A stretch of 35,034 nucleotides of DNA. Origin: an uncultured Polaromonas sp. (GTDB lineage: Bacteria > Pseudomonadota > Gammaproteobacteria > Burkholderiales > Burkholderiaceae). Positions 7,860 to 15,791 of this stretch are shown in pieces. The stretch is taken from contig CAMLDT010000008.1 of NCBI GenBank assembly GCA_946479075.1, positions 1 to 35,034 on the forward strand, read 5' to 3'. The stretch's first letter is position 1. Each line of letters begins with the position of its first letter. The notes under the pieces were generated by a model. The model ran no database searches, had not been told where the DNA came from, and saw only the letters and a program-made list of their open reading frames with translations. The position numbers and the translations under genes are program-made.

Positions 7860-8162
7860 ATGAGCCAGACCCGGTTTGAGTGGGATACCTACAAGGACGC
7901 GGAGAACCAGAAAAAGCATGGCGTACCTTTTTCTCTGGCGCAGTATGCGTTTGCCGATTCCCGCCGGGTCATCGCAGAAGATCTCGCGCACAGCACGACT
8001 GAGGCGCGGTTTTTCTGTTTTGGCGAGGTCAACGGTGGAGTTTTGACGGTCCGATTTACTCACCGCGAAGGCGTTGTGCGGATTTTTGGCGCTGGCTACT
8101 GGCGCAAAGGAAAGGCGATTTATGAACGCGAAAAAAATCAAGTACACCAACGAGCCCTTTGA
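7860..8162 (+). CDS. brnT: BrnT-family toxin
   Basis: BrnT toxins are RelE-like ribonucleases that slow growth when freed from BrnA. Family marks are the N-terminal RFEWDTYKDAENQKKHGVPF, the central DLAHSTTEARFF, and VLTVRFTHREGVVRIFGAG near the C-terminus. Length is 100 residues. The end FGAGYWRKGKAIYEREK replaces the common RIISAR-ATRRERxxY; the Glu-Arg near the end is kept. The antitoxin start overlaps the toxin end by 41 bp, as expected for this toxin-first type. The upstream region is AT-rich compared with neighbours, a frequent sign of a mobile small module. Confidence 0.85.
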   Translation: MSQTRFEWDTYKDAENQKKHGVPFSLAQYAFADSRRVIAEDLAHSTTEARFFCFGEVNGGVLTVRFTHREGVVRIFGAGYWRKGKAIYEREKNQVHQRAL

Positions 8163-8397
8163 GGCGAAGCTTGTTCAGGATTTTCTCCCGCCACCCGATC
8201 AACTCGCTTTTCGGGAGGAAGGGGTGAAAGTAACGCTGGCGTTGAGCAGGAAGAGTGTTGATTTTTTCAAATCCGAAGCTGCAAAACACAATACCCAGTA
8301 TCAGCGCATGCTGCGCAAGCTGATTGATGCGTATGTAGAAACTTATGCGCCGGCGGCCATGGCACCACCGCCGACCCGCAAACGAACGCCGAGCTAG
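8122..8397 (+). CDS. brnA: BrnA-like antitoxin
   Basis: This 91-residue protein begins MNAKKIKYTNEPF, with AAAGG upstream of the ATG inside the toxin gene. The C-terminal half has GVKVTLALSRKSVDFFKSEA and then YQRMLRKLIDAYVETY, the layout of a ribbon-helix-helix DNA-binding domain as in BrnA and CopG-type antitoxins. The N-terminal half should neutralise the toxin. It ends 16 bp from the stop of the convergent cysA gene. An in-frame ATG upstream at 8074 is unlikely because it lies deep in the toxin frame and lacks a ribosome site. Confidence 0.82.
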   Translation: MNAKKIKYTNEPFEAKLVQDFLPPPDQLAFREEGVKVTLALSRKSVDFFKSEAAKHNTQYQRMLRKLIDAYVETYAPAAMAPPPTRKRTPS

Positions 8398-8413
8398 TTC
8401 CTGCCCTTCGCGC

Positions 8414-9499
8414 CTAAATCCCCTCCCCCGCATCCACGAACACCCGCGCGTTGCGCGGTGTCAGCACCAGCAAATCGCCTTCGCGCAGGCCCATGTCGCG
8501 GTACTGCTGCGACGGGATCTGTGCCTCGATCAGCGGGTCGGCCTGGCCGCTGTCTTCGGACGGGGTCAGTTCCAGCCGGGCAATCGGGCCGATCACAATG
8601 GCGCGGCTCAGCTGCGCGGCAATGCCTTCAGCGCCAGGTGAATAACGCTGCACCTCGAAGTCGTGCGGGCGCACATAGGCAAAGGCTTTGGCGTTTTGCG
8701 CGCTTTGGTGCTCGGGCGAATCGAGGCGCATGCCGTCGAGCTGGATCTTGCCTTCGTGCGCGCGGCCCTGGAACAGGTTGACGTCACCGAGAAAGCCGTA
8801 CACGAAGGGGCTGGCCGGATGGTCCCAGACCTGCTGGGGCGAGCCGATCTGCTCGACCTTGCCCTGGTTCATCAGCACCACGCGGTCGGCGACTTCCAGT
8901 GCTTCTTCCTGGTCGTGCGTGACAAAAATGCTGGTGACATGCAGGTCGTCGTGCAGGCGGCGCAGCCAGCGGCGCAACTCCTTCCTCACCTTGGCGTCGA
9001 GCGCGCCGAAGGGCTCATCGAGCAGCAGCACCTTGGGTTCGACCGCCAGGGCGCGTGCCAGCGCAATGCGCTGGCGCTGGCCGCCGGAGAGCTGCGAAGG
9101 GAAACGGTCGGCCAGCCAGTCGAGCTGCACCAGGCCTAACAACTCATGCACTTTCCGTTTGATGTCGGCATCGCTGGGACGAGAGGCCCGCGGCTTCACG
9201 CGCAGGCCAAAGGCGACGTTTTCAAACACCGTCATGTGGCGGAACAGCGCGTAATGCTGGAACACAAAGCCGACCTGTCGCTCGCGCACGTGCACATCGG
9301 TGGTGTCCTCACCGCTGAACAAAATGCTGCCCTGGTCAGCGGTTTCCAAGCCCGCAATGATGCGCAGCAAGGTGGTCTTGCCGCAACCCGAAGGACCCAG
9401 GAGGGCGACCAATTCGCCGGACGCAATGTCCAGGCTCACGTCGCCGAGGGCCTGGAAGTTGCCGAAGTGTTTGCTGATGTTGCGAATTTCGATACTCAT
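8414..9499 (-). CDS. cysA: Sulfate/thiosulfate ABC transporter ATP-binding protein CysA
   Basis: This is the ATPase of the sulfate/thiosulfate importer. Walker A is GPSGCGKTT at residues 35-43, the Q-loop is FVFQHYALF near 80, the signature LSGGQ is at 137-141, Walker B LLLDEP ends near 163, and the H-loop VTHD is at 193-196. The C-terminal part ([11 protein letters not shown] onwards) is the TOBE-like regulatory domain of CysA/MalK-type ATPases. Length 361 is normal. It is the last gene of the operon and lies 21 bp after cysW. GGGAA precedes the ATG. Confidence 0.96.
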   Translation of the reverse strand: MSIEIRNISKHFGNFQALGDVSLDIASGELVALLGPSGCGKTTLLRIIAGLETADQGSILFSGEDTTDVHVRERQVGFVFQHYALFRHMTVFENVAFGLRVKPRASRPSDADIKRKVHELLGLVQLDWLADRFPSQLSGGQRQRIALARALAVEPKVLLLDEPFGALDAKVRKELRRWLRRLHDDLHVTSIFVTHDQEEALEVADRVVLMNQGKVEQIGSPQQVWDHPASPFVYGFLGDVNLFQGRAHEGKIQLDGMRLDSPEHQSAQNAKAFAYVRPHDFEVQRYSPGAEGIAAQLSRAIVIGPIARLELTPSEDSGQADPLIEAQIPSQQYRDMGLREGDLLVLTPRNARVFVDAGEGI

Positions 9500-9520
9500 G
9501 AGGGTTCCCGTTTCTTGTGT

Positions 9521-10501
9521 TCAGGCCGCGGTGGCCGGCGGGCGCTCGGGCGGCAGGTCGGCGGCGGCTTTGAGTTCCTGCTCGGCGCGCCATTCGGCCA
9601 CCGACTTGATCAGCAGCGTGACCAGCGCCAGCAGCGCCAGCAGCGAGGCCACGGCAAAGGCGGCGACGGACTGGTACTCGTTGTAGAGGATCTCCACATG
9701 CAGCGGCAAGGTGTTGGTCTGTCCGCGGATGTGGCCGGACACCACCGACACCGCGCCGAACTCGCCCATGGCGCGCGCATTGGTCAAAATCACGCCGTAA
9801 AGCAGGCCCCACTTGATGTTGGGCAGGGTCACATGCCAGAAGGTCTGCCAGCCGGTCGCCCCCAGCACGATGGCGGCCTGCTCCTCGTCGCTGCCCTGCG
9901 CCTGCATCAGCGGAATCAACTCGCGCGCGATGAAGGGAAAGGTCACGAACACCGTGGCCAGCACAATGCCGGGCACCGCAAAAATGATCTTGATGTCGTG
10001 GGCCGCCAGCCACGGACCGAACCAGCCCTGGGCGCCGAAGACCAGCGCATACATCAGGCCGGCGACCACCGGCGAGACCGAAAACGGCAGGTCCACCAGT
10101 GTGGTCAGGAAAGACTTGCCGCGGAACTCGTACTTGGCAATCGCCCAGGCGGCCGAGACGCCGAACATCAGGTTCAGCGGCACGGCAATCGCGGCAGCAA
10201 TCAGGGTCAGCTTGATGGCCGACCAGGCGTCCGGCTCTTTCAGGGCCGCCCAGTAGGCGTCGAAACCCTTGCGAAGTGCTTCGGTGAACACCGCTGCCAG
10301 CGGCAGCACCAGGAACAACAACACAAAAACCAGCGCGATGGTGATCAGGGCGTAGCGCACCCACGGTGCTTCGGTCGTTCCCGCACGAACCACAGCCGTG
10401 CGCCGCGAAGGGCCGCCCCGAGCAAGCACAGCCCCCTCGGGGCCATCCTTCGACAAGCTCAGGATGATCGGGGAAACAGGCGTGGGGGTTCTATCCGTCA
10501 T
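9521..10501 (-). CDS. cysW: Sulfate ABC transporter permease CysW, with repeat-encoded N-terminal extension
   Basis: This is the second permease subunit of the sulfate importer. It has six hydrophobic segments. The cytoplasmic EAA loop ([16 protein letters not shown] then LPNIKWG) contacts CysA. Its start overlaps the cysT stop as ATGA, indicating coupling. Residues about 13-34 ([20 protein letters not shown]) do not belong to the family. They come from two fused repeat elements, a TTCGACAAGCTCAGG arm and a CCCCGAGGGGGC-type element. The conserved part begins near [18 protein letters not shown] later start is possible in principle, but the overlap with cysT supports the long form. Confidence 0.95.
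   Translation of the reverse strand: MTDRTPTPVSPIILSLSKDGPEGAVLARGGPSRRTAVVRAGTTEAPWVRYALITIALVFVLLFLVLPLAAVFTEALRKGFDAYWAALKEPDAWSAIKLTLIAAAIAVPLNLMFGVSAAWAIAKYEFRGKSFLTTLVDLPFSVSPVVAGLMYALVFGAQGWFGPWLAAHDIKIIFAVPGIVLATVFVTFPFIARELIPLMQAQGSDEEQAAIVLGATGWQTFWHVTLPNIKWGLLYGVILTNARAMGEFGAVSVVSGHIRGQTNTLPLHVEILYNEYQSVAAFAVASLLALLALVTLLIKSVAEWRAEQELKAAADLPPERPPATAA
10399..10463 (-). repeat. Composite repeat (repeat B right half joined to a REP arm) inside cysW
   Basis: On the coding strand a REP arm CCTGAGCTTGTCGAAGG runs into CCCCGAGGGGGCTGTGCTTG, CTCGGGGCGGCCCTTCGCGG and CGCAC. The second part matches 26421-26465 at all but one of about 45 positions. It is translated as [19 protein letters not shown]. 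Confidence 0.88.
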
Positions 10502-11334
10502 GCAGGTGCTCCCGAGGAACGCCGCTGCCAGGCCTGCAGGCCGTTGATGACCAGAAGCAGCACAAAGGAAATCACCAGCATCACCACCGCCACGGCCGTC
10601 GCACCGGCGTAGTCGTACTGCTCCAGCTTGCCGATGATGATCAGCGGCGTGATTTCTGAAACCATGGGCATGTTGCCGGCGATGAAAATCACCGAGCCAT
10701 ATTCACCAATAGCGCGTGCAAAGGCCATCGCAAAACCGGTCAGCAGGGCCGGTGTGATGTGCGGCAGGATGACCTTGGTAAAAATCTGCAGCCGCGTCGC
10801 GCCCAGCGAGGTCGCGGCCTCCTCAAGCTCTTTCTCCGCGTCTTCGAGCACCGGCTGCACCGTGCGCACCACAAACGGCAGGCCGATAAAAATCAGCGCA
10901 ATCACCACGCCAGCCGGCGTGAAGGCCAGCTTGATGCCCAGCGGCTCCAGGTACTGCCCGATCCAGCCGTTGCCGGCCAGAATGGCGGTCAGCGAGATGC
11001 CGGCCACAGCCGTCGGCAGCGCAAACGGCAAATCCACCAGCGCATCGACAATTTTTTTGCCGGGAAACTTGTAGCGCACCAGCACCCAGGCCAGCAGCAG
11101 GCCGAACACCAGGTTCACCAGCGCGGCGATCAGCGAGGCGCCGAAGGTCAGGCGGTAAGACGCCATCACGCGCGCCGAGGTCACTGCGGTCACGAACTGG
11201 TCCCAGCTCAGCGAGAAAGTCTTGAACAGCAATGCCGACAGCGGGATCAGCACGATGATGCTGAGGTAGAACAGCGTGTAGCCCAGGGTCAGGCCGAAGC
11301 CCGGCAGCACCTTTTTTGCAGATTTTTTTGACAT
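10498..11334 (-). CDS. cysT: Sulfate ABC transporter permease CysT (CysU)
   Basis: This is the first permease of the sulfate importer. Six hydrophobic segments are visible, starting with [20 protein letters not shown]. The EAA loop reads [15 protein letters not shown] then [23 protein letters not shown] is typical of CysT. The ATG at 11334 gives [14 protein letters not shown] and 278 residues; a TTG four codons upstream is an alternative. The start region holds two A7 runs and an A6 run in the mRNA. It is separated from the upstream sbp gene by a 124-bp gap that holds a repeat. Confidence 0.94.
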   Translation of the reverse strand: MSKKSAKKVLPGFGLTLGYTLFYLSIIVLIPLSALLFKTFSLSWDQFVTAVTSARVMASYRLTFGASLIAALVNLVFGLLLAWVLVRYKFPGKKIVDALVDLPFALPTAVAGISLTAILAGNGWIGQYLEPLGIKLAFTPAGVVIALIFIGLPFVVRTVQPVLEDAEKELEEAATSLGATRLQIFTKVILPHITPALLTGFAMAFARAIGEYGSVIFIAGNMPMVSEITPLIIIGKLEQYDYAGATAVAVVMLVISFVLLLVINGLQAWQRRSSGAPA

Positions 11335-11385
11335 TTTTTTGTTCAACTAGGGCATGGCATTTTTCCGACGGGCCGCCCCTGGGAA

Positions 11386-11455
11386 AATAGCCCCTCTCCT
11401 TCGATCAAAGGGGCAGCGAATCGCCGCAGGCTCGCGAAGCGAAAAGCGTGGGGGC
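11386..11455 (-). repeat. Repeat B, left-half type, copy between sbp and cysT
   Basis: In the direction of transcription it reads GCCCCCACGCTTTTCGCTTC, then GCGAGCCTGCGG and GCTGCCCCTTTGATCG, ending AGGAGAGGGGCTA. It begins 4 bp after the sbp stop. It closely matches 33617-33672, which also begins just after a stop codon (yggX). The GCCCCT/AGGGGC ends could pair in RNA. Confidence 0.78.
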
Positions 11456-11458
11456 CAG

Positions 11459-12451
11459 TTACTTGACGGTGTAGAGCTTGTCGAACTGGCCGCCGTCGTT
11501 GAAGTGGACTTTCTGCGCTTCACCGAGCGAGCCGAAATAGTCCTTCACCGTGAATTGCTGGATCGGCTTGAAGACGTTCGAATACTTTTTAAGGATGGCC
11601 GGCGAACGCGGACGGATCGCATGTTTGGCGGCGATCTCCTGGCCTTCGTCCGAATACAAATAGTCCAGGTAGGCCTTGGCCAGCTCGCCGGTGCCTTTCT
11701 TGGCGACGGTGCGTTCGACGACGGCGACCGGGTTTTCGGCCACGATGCTGGACGACGGGTACACCGCATCAACCTTGCCTTCGCCAAACTCGCGGTTCAC
11801 CGACAACACCTCGGACTCGAAAGTGATCAGCACGTCGCCGGTGTTGCGCTGCAGGAAAATGGATGTCGCGTCACGGCCACCCTTCGCCAGAATGGGCACG
11901 TTTTTGTAGAGCTTGCCGACAAACTCGGCCGCCTGTGCATCGGTGCCGCCGTTTTTTCGCACCGAGCCCCAGGCCGCCAGATAGGCCATGCGGCCATTGC
12001 CGCCGGTTTTGGGGTTGACGACGATCACCTGCACGCCGGGTTTGACCAGGTCGGCCCAGTCCTTGATGCCCTTGGGGTTGCCCTTGCGCACCAGAAAGAC
12101 CATGGTCGAGGTGGTCGGCGACGCATCGTTGGGGAAACGTTTGGTCCAGTCCTTGGCCACCAGGCCCTTGTCGGCAAGGAACTCGATGTCCGTCGTGGTG
12201 TTCATGGTCACCACATCAGCGTCCAGGCCGTCAGCCACCGAACGCGCGACGGCGCTGGAGCCGGCATGCGACTGGTCGATCTTGACGTCCTTGCCCGTGG
12301 CTTTTTTGTAGTGGGCGATGAAGGCGGCGTTGTAGTCCTTGTAGAACTCGCGTGCGACGTCGTAGGAGCCGTTGAGCAGGGTCTGTGCCGAAGCCAGGCC
12401 GCCGGTGGCCAGCGCGATGGAAGCGAGAGCGAGTTTGATGTTGTTGGTCAT
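11459..12451 (-). CDS. sbp: Periplasmic sulfate-binding protein
   Basis: This is the substrate receptor of the sulfate importer. It has a Sec signal (LALASIALATGGLASA, cleavage likely before Gln). Family blocks are [75 protein letters not shown] and YLYSDEGQEIAAKHAIRPR. Length 330 is usual. The ATG overlaps the stop of the upstream hydrolase gene as ATGA. A second binding protein of the same family is encoded at 32151-33194. Confidence 0.96.
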   Translation of the reverse strand: MTNNIKLALASIALATGGLASAQTLLNGSYDVAREFYKDYNAAFIAHYKKATGKDVKIDQSHAGSSAVARSVADGLDADVVTMNTTTDIEFLADKGLVAKDWTKRFPNDASPTTSTMVFLVRKGNPKGIKDWADLVKPGVQVIVVNPKTGGNGRMAYLAAWGSVRKNGGTDAQAAEFVGKLYKNVPILAKGGRDATSIFLQRNTGDVLITFESEVLSVNREFGEGKVDAVYPSSSIVAENPVAVVERTVAKKGTGELAKAYLDYLYSDEGQEIAAKHAIRPRSPAILKKYSNVFKPIQQFTVKDYFGSLGEAQKVHFNDGGQFDKLYTVK

Positions 12452-13053
12452 ACAGTTTCCAGAGAAGCAGAGGGAGAAGAAAACGAGGAGGAAGGCGAAG
12501 AAGAAAGAGGCGAATGCAGGCGGGAGGCGATATCGACGTCACCGGCCAACGACTGAAGCAGGGCCGCACCCAGCGGCCAGTCGCCATGGCCGGATTCGAT
12601 GTTGATGTGGCCGCCGTCCTGGATGCGCACAAACTCGCTGCCCCAAGCCCGCGCATAGGCGCCGGCCAGCCGCACCGGGCAGTACGGGTCGTTGCTGCTG
12701 GCCACCAGCACGCTGCGATACGGCAGCTTCTGGTAGGGCACCGGCGCGAAGTCGCTCAGCACGGCCCGCCTCTCGGGGTCGGCCGGCGCCACCAGCAAGG
12801 CGCCCTGGATCGTGGCCGCCGCTTCGGCCGGCAGGTGCGCGGTGGCGATGCAGCCCAGGCTGTGCGCCACGATGACCACGGGCTCACGCTGCTGCAGGAT
12901 GGTCTGCGCCAAAGTGGCAACCCAGGCCTTGCATGAGGGCGTGATCCAGTCGTCCTGCCTGACACGCACGGCATTGTCCAGCCGCGCCGCCCACAGGCTT
13001 TGCCAGTGACCGGGGCCGGAATCGCGCCAGCCGGGAACGATGACGAATCGCAT
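12448..13053 (-). CDS. RBBP9/YdeN-type alpha/beta hydrolase, first gene of the sulfate operon
   Basis: The protein has 201 residues and begins MRFVIVPGWRDSGPGHWQS, the usual opening of the RBBP9/YdeN serine hydrolase family. The triad is visible: Ser65 in AHSLGC, Asp122 in SSNDPYCP and His149 in DGGHIN. The substrate is unknown. The C-terminus carries a Ser/Pro-rich tail (SPLSSSPSSSFSSPS) outside the fold. The stop overlaps the sbp start (ATGA), so the two are co-translated, tying this enzyme to sulfate uptake. No clear Shine-Dalgarno precedes its ATG. A short frame with a good one lies just upstream. Confidence 0.9.
   Translation of the reverse strand: MRFVIVPGWRDSGPGHWQSLWAARLDNAVRVRQDDWITPSCKAWVATLAQTILQQREPVVIVAHSLGCIATAHLPAEAAATIQGALLVAPADPERRAVLSDFAPVPYQKLPYRSVLVASSNDPYCPVRLAGAYARAWGSEFVRIQDGGHINIESGHGDWPLGAALLQSLAGDVDIASRLHSPLSSSPSSSFSSPSASLETV
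12461..12510. promoter_or_regulatory. Purine-rich strand tract (C/U-rich in the operon mRNA), possible Rho entry site
   Basis: Of 50 plus-strand bases all but three are purines. In the hydrolase-sbp mRNA this is a long C/U-rich, G-poor stretch just before the sbp start. Such tracts can load Rho or form triplex DNA. Function is inferred. Confidence 0.4.
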
Positions 13054-13066
13054 GGCGGCAGCAACT

Positions 13067-13108
13067 TCAGCCGGGCGGCAAACGGTGGGCGGCGTGAACG
13101 ATGGTCAT
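13067..13108 (-). CDS. Possible 13-codon leader peptide upstream of the hydrolase-sbp operon
   Basis: The frame ATG to TGA encodes MTIVHAAHRLPPG. It has the best ribosome site of the region (AGGAG five bases before the ATG) and ends 13 bp before the hydrolase ATG, which has none of its own. It could serve as a translational leader with re-initiation. It contains no Cys or Met run that would suggest classical sulfur attenuation. Coding status is uncertain. Confidence 0.35.
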   Translation of the reverse strand: MTIVHAAHRLPPG

Positions 13109-13241
13109 GAGGGACTCCTGTGATGCATATTCAAGAAATGCATTTTGGGGAGTCATCGTTAAAACTCAAAAGAATATATTGTTGTTAATTTATTCCCTGA
13201 GCGAAATAACAGCACCTGCCTTCGGAGGCCTGCGATTTGCG

Positions 13242-13302
13242 GTCAAAACTGACTCCAGCCCATATCAGTCAAGCGTAGCCCGCTATTAAAAAGGGAGCAA
13301 AA
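13242..13302 (-). repeat. Repeat A, copy 4
   Basis: It begins one base after the stop codon of the LysR gene. On the minus strand it reads TTTTGCTCCCTTTTTAATAG, then CGGGCTACGCTTGACTGATA, then TGGGCTGGAGTCAGTTTTGA. The ends fit the family well and the centre has drifted. Confidence 0.72.
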
Positions 13303-13303
13303 C

Positions 13304-14209
13304 CTAAACCAGCATCTCGCCATGCATGTGCTCACCCAGAAAGTCCAGAAAGCTGCGCACCGCCGGCACCTGCCCCCGCCGCGACGGGAACACGGCGTGC
13401 GCCACACCGGCGCGCAACGCCCAGCCGGGCAACACCGGCACCAGCAATTGCGCCTGCTGCTCCGCAGCACTCAAGGAGTCAGGCAAAAAACTCATGCCGG
13501 TACCGGCCAGCATGGCCAGCTTCAGGGTCAGCAGATCGTCGGCCACATAACGCGGCTGGTGCTGCAGTAGAAACTCGCGGCCGTCCGGCCCCAGCAGGGT
13601 CCAGGCGGCGCGGCCGTCGACCCACGACATCGCCACGGTGTCGAGTTTGTGCAGGTCCTCCGGCGTTTCGGGCACGCCCTGGCGGCGCAGCAACTCCGGG
13701 CTGGCCAGCAATTGCCCGGTGCTGGCGCCCAGGTTCTTGACCACCAGGCTGCCGCTGTCGTCCAGCGTGGGCCGCACGCGCAGCGCGATATCCACCCCCT
13801 CTTCGACCAGGTCCACCACGCGGTTGGTCACGCGCATGTCCACCTTGACCTGCGGATACAAAGCCATGAAACGCGGCACCAGGTAACCCAGCGTGCTTTG
13901 CGCCAGCGTCACCGGGCAGCTGATGCGCAGGGTGCCGCGCGGCTCGACCTGCAGCTGTGCCACCGCTTCGTCAGCCGCCAGCGCCTCGTCGCGCATGGCG
14001 CTGCAGTGGCGCAGGTAAATCTCGCCAACCTCGGTCAGCGACAGCTTGCGGGTGGTGCGCTGCAGCAGCCGTGCACCCAGCCGTGCTTCGAGTTCGGCGA
14101 CGCGGCGCGACAGGCGCGATTTGGGCAGGCCCAATGCGCGGCCAGCGGCGGCAAAACCGCCCCGCTCCACCACCTCGGCGAAATACAGCATGTCGTTCAG
14201 ATCTTGCAT
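13304..14209 (-). CDS. LysR-family transcriptional regulator, divergent from azoR
   Basis: The protein has 301 residues. The N-terminal winged helix-turn-helix is GGFAAAGRALGLPKSRLSRR with VAELEARLGARLLQRTTR following. The rest is the effector-binding domain (GTLRISCPV, LVPRFMALYPQV, DIALRVRP), the type seen in regulators close to DsdC/AaeR-like groups. The start MQDLNDMLYFAEVVE is standard. It is divergently arranged with the azoreductase gene across a 147-bp region with an inverted repeat, so azoR is the expected target. The inducer, perhaps a quinone or azo compound, is inference. Confidence 0.93.
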   Translation of the reverse strand: MQDLNDMLYFAEVVERGGFAAAGRALGLPKSRLSRRVAELEARLGARLLQRTTRKLSLTEVGEIYLRHCSAMRDEALAADEAVAQLQVEPRGTLRISCPVTLAQSTLGYLVPRFMALYPQVKVDMRVTNRVVDLVEEGVDIALRVRPTLDDSGSLVVKNLGASTGQLLASPELLRRQGVPETPEDLHKLDTVAMSWVDGRAAWTLLGPDGREFLLQHQPRYVADDLLTLKLAMLAGTGMSFLPDSLSAAEQQAQLLVPVLPGWALRAGVAHAVFPSRRGQVPAVRSFLDFLGEHMHGEMLV

Positions 14210-14219
14210 GGCGCACTCT

Positions 14220-14243
14220 CATTGTCCTGTTGATAGAACAATG
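14220..14243. promoter_or_regulatory. Inverted repeat between lysR and azoR, operator candidate
   Basis: CATTGT and ACAATG are separated by 12 bp. The site begins 10 bp upstream of the LysR start and 114 bp from azoR. The size and dyad fit a LysR-type binding site. Confidence 0.6.
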
Positions 14244-14356
14244 TATCGCGATTTTGCCGACTTATCAATCAATCGACCCACCCACACAATCTATCCATGG
14301 CTGAGATTCAGGTGAACCGGCCAACAACCTGTCCCCTCACTTTCAAGGAATTCATC

Positions 14357-15007
14357 ATGAGCAAGCTTCTTCACATCGACTCCAGCATCCTCGGCGGCAA
14401 TTCAGTCTCCCGCCAACTCACCGCGCAAATCGTGTCGTCCTGGAAAGCCAGCCATCCCGGCACCGAAGTCAGCTACCTGGACCTGGCTGCCGAGGCGCCC
14501 AGCCACCTGTCGGCCGAATCGCTGGGTTTTCGCCTGCCCGCCGGCAGCGCACTGAGCGATGGTCAGAAACGTGAAAACGCTGTGTCCGAAGCCTTGGTGG
14601 CGCAGTTTCTGGCGGCCGATGTGATCGTGGTCGGTGCACCGTTGTACAACTTCAGCATCCCGACCCAGCTCAAGGCCTGGATTGACCGCGTGGCACAAGT
14701 CGGCCGCACCTTTGCCTATACCGAAAAAGGCCCGGTGGGCCTGGCTGGCGGCAAGACGGTGATCGTGGCGTCCTCGCGCGGCGGCATGTATTCGACCAGC
14801 GAGGCCGGCAACGCCACCGAACACCAGGAAAGCTACCTCAAGGTGGTGTTTGGCTTCTTCGGCATCACCGACGTGCGTTTTGTGCGCGCGGAGGGCCTGG
14901 CGATGGGCGAAGCGGCCAAAGCCAGCGCCCTGGCCGCTGCCGACCTGGAAATCAAGGCCGTGGCCGCCCAGGCCGCCAACCAGCCGACCGCCGCGCTGGC
15001 CGCATGA
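14357..15007 (+). CDS. azoR: FMN-dependent NADH-azoreductase
   Basis: AzoR is a flavodoxin-fold enzyme that reduces azo compounds and quinones with NADH and FMN. The protein starts [20 protein letters not shown], whose SSxxxxxSxSR pattern binds the FMN phosphate. [18 protein letters not shown] and the SSRGGMYS loop are typical. Length is 216, with a C-terminal Ala-rich extension ([13 protein letters not shown]). The ATG at 14357 is supported by AAGGAA seven bases upstream; an in-frame ATG at 14297 is less likely. It is followed by a strong terminator. Confidence 0.95.
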   Translation: MSKLLHIDSSILGGNSVSRQLTAQIVSSWKASHPGTEVSYLDLAAEAPSHLSAESLGFRLPAGSALSDGQKRENAVSEALVAQFLAADVIVVGAPLYNFSIPTQLKAWIDRVAQVGRTFAYTEKGPVGLAGGKTVIVASSRGGMYSTSEAGNATEHQESYLKVVFGFFGITDVRFVRAEGLAMGEAAKASALAAADLEIKAVAAQAANQPTAALAA

Positions 15008-15024
15008 GGGCCTGGCGCTGAAAT

Positions 15025-15052
15025 AAAAAAGCCCGCAGCTGCGGGCTTTTTT
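15025..15052. terminator. Bidirectional rho-independent terminator
   Basis: A perfect 16-bp palindrome GCCCGCAGCTGCGGGC is flanked by A6 and T6. It sits between the convergent azoR and FMN reductase genes and can end transcription from both. Confidence 0.95.
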
Positions 15053-15064
15053 CATGCGCCAGCT

Positions 15065-15613
15065 TCAGGCGTGTTTTTTGACCCAGGCCACGTAGGCATC
15101 GACCCAGGATTGCAGGAATTTTTTGCTGGCCTCGCCAATGTTGCCGGCCTCGTCATACAGGCCTTCCTTGTTGTGGATGAAAGCCTCGGGCTGGCCCAGC
15201 GTGGGCATGTTCAGGTAGGCCAGGATGTTGCGCAGGTGCTGCTGCGCCAGTGCCGTGCCAATGGGGCCGACCGAAGCGCCGATGACGCCGGCCGGCTTGC
15301 CGGCCCAGACGCTTTTTCCGTAAGGCCGCGACGCATGGTCAATGGCGTTTTTCAACACACCAGGCACAGAGCGGTTGTACTCGGGCGTGAAGAACAACAC
15401 GCCCTGTGCCGCACTGATCTCGCCCTTCAGGCGCGTCACCTGGGCCGAAGGACTGGCATCGTCGTCCTGGTTGTAAAGCGGCAGGTCGTCGATACGCACG
15501 TGGGTGAAGCTGAACTCCGCAGGAAACAGCTTTTCGAGGGCTTTGGCGAGCTGGCGGTTGAAAGAATCCTTGCGGATGCTGCCGACAACAACGGCAATCT
15601 GGTATTGGGCCAT
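15065..15613 (-). CDS. NADPH-dependent FMN reductase (ChrR/SsuE-like flavodoxin fold)
   Basis: The protein has 182 residues. It begins MAQYQIAVVVGSIRKDSFNR, with GSxRxxSxNR as the FMN-phosphate loop of NADPH_FMN reductases. TPEYNRSVPGVLKNAIDHASRP is the second flavin-contacting block. Family members reduce FMN, quinones or chromate; the substrate here is not evident. AGGAG lies eight bases before the ATG at 15613. It converges on azoR across the shared terminator, so two flavin reductases are neighbours, though controlled separately. Confidence 0.93.
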   Translation of the reverse strand: MAQYQIAVVVGSIRKDSFNRQLAKALEKLFPAEFSFTHVRIDDLPLYNQDDDASPSAQVTRLKGEISAAQGVLFFTPEYNRSVPGVLKNAIDHASRPYGKSVWAGKPAGVIGASVGPIGTALAQQHLRNILAYLNMPTLGQPEAFIHNKEGLYDEAGNIGEASKKFLQSWVDAYVAWVKKHA

Positions 15614-15791
15614 GGGGTTCTCCTGAAAAAAGATGGGGATGGGTCGCGCACGGGGCGGCAAGTCCATTATGCGAACTCTTCGCACGGCGTGCCGGCGGGA
15701 TGCGAATTTTTACAGCCGCCACGGCCCGGGCGCGGGCCTACACTGGCGCAGCGCCCACCACCACACGCACACCCGCGCGCGCGAGGATCCC

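Noticed and set aside
9146..10612. 488-codon plus-strand frame opposite cysW and the start of cysA
   Set aside because: The translation is low-complexity His/Gln/Arg-rich and lies across two well-supported transporter genes on the other strand.
11386..11415. Inverted repeat GCCCCT/AGGGGC after sbp as a rho-independent terminator
   Set aside because: It is part of a repeat with relatives elsewhere, and has no U-run placed for termination; cysT downstream belongs to the same transporter.
13101..13289. 62-codon plus-strand frame in the gap upstream of the hydrolase operon
   Set aside because: It has no ribosome site, runs into repeat A copy 4, and lies in the likely promoter region of the operon.
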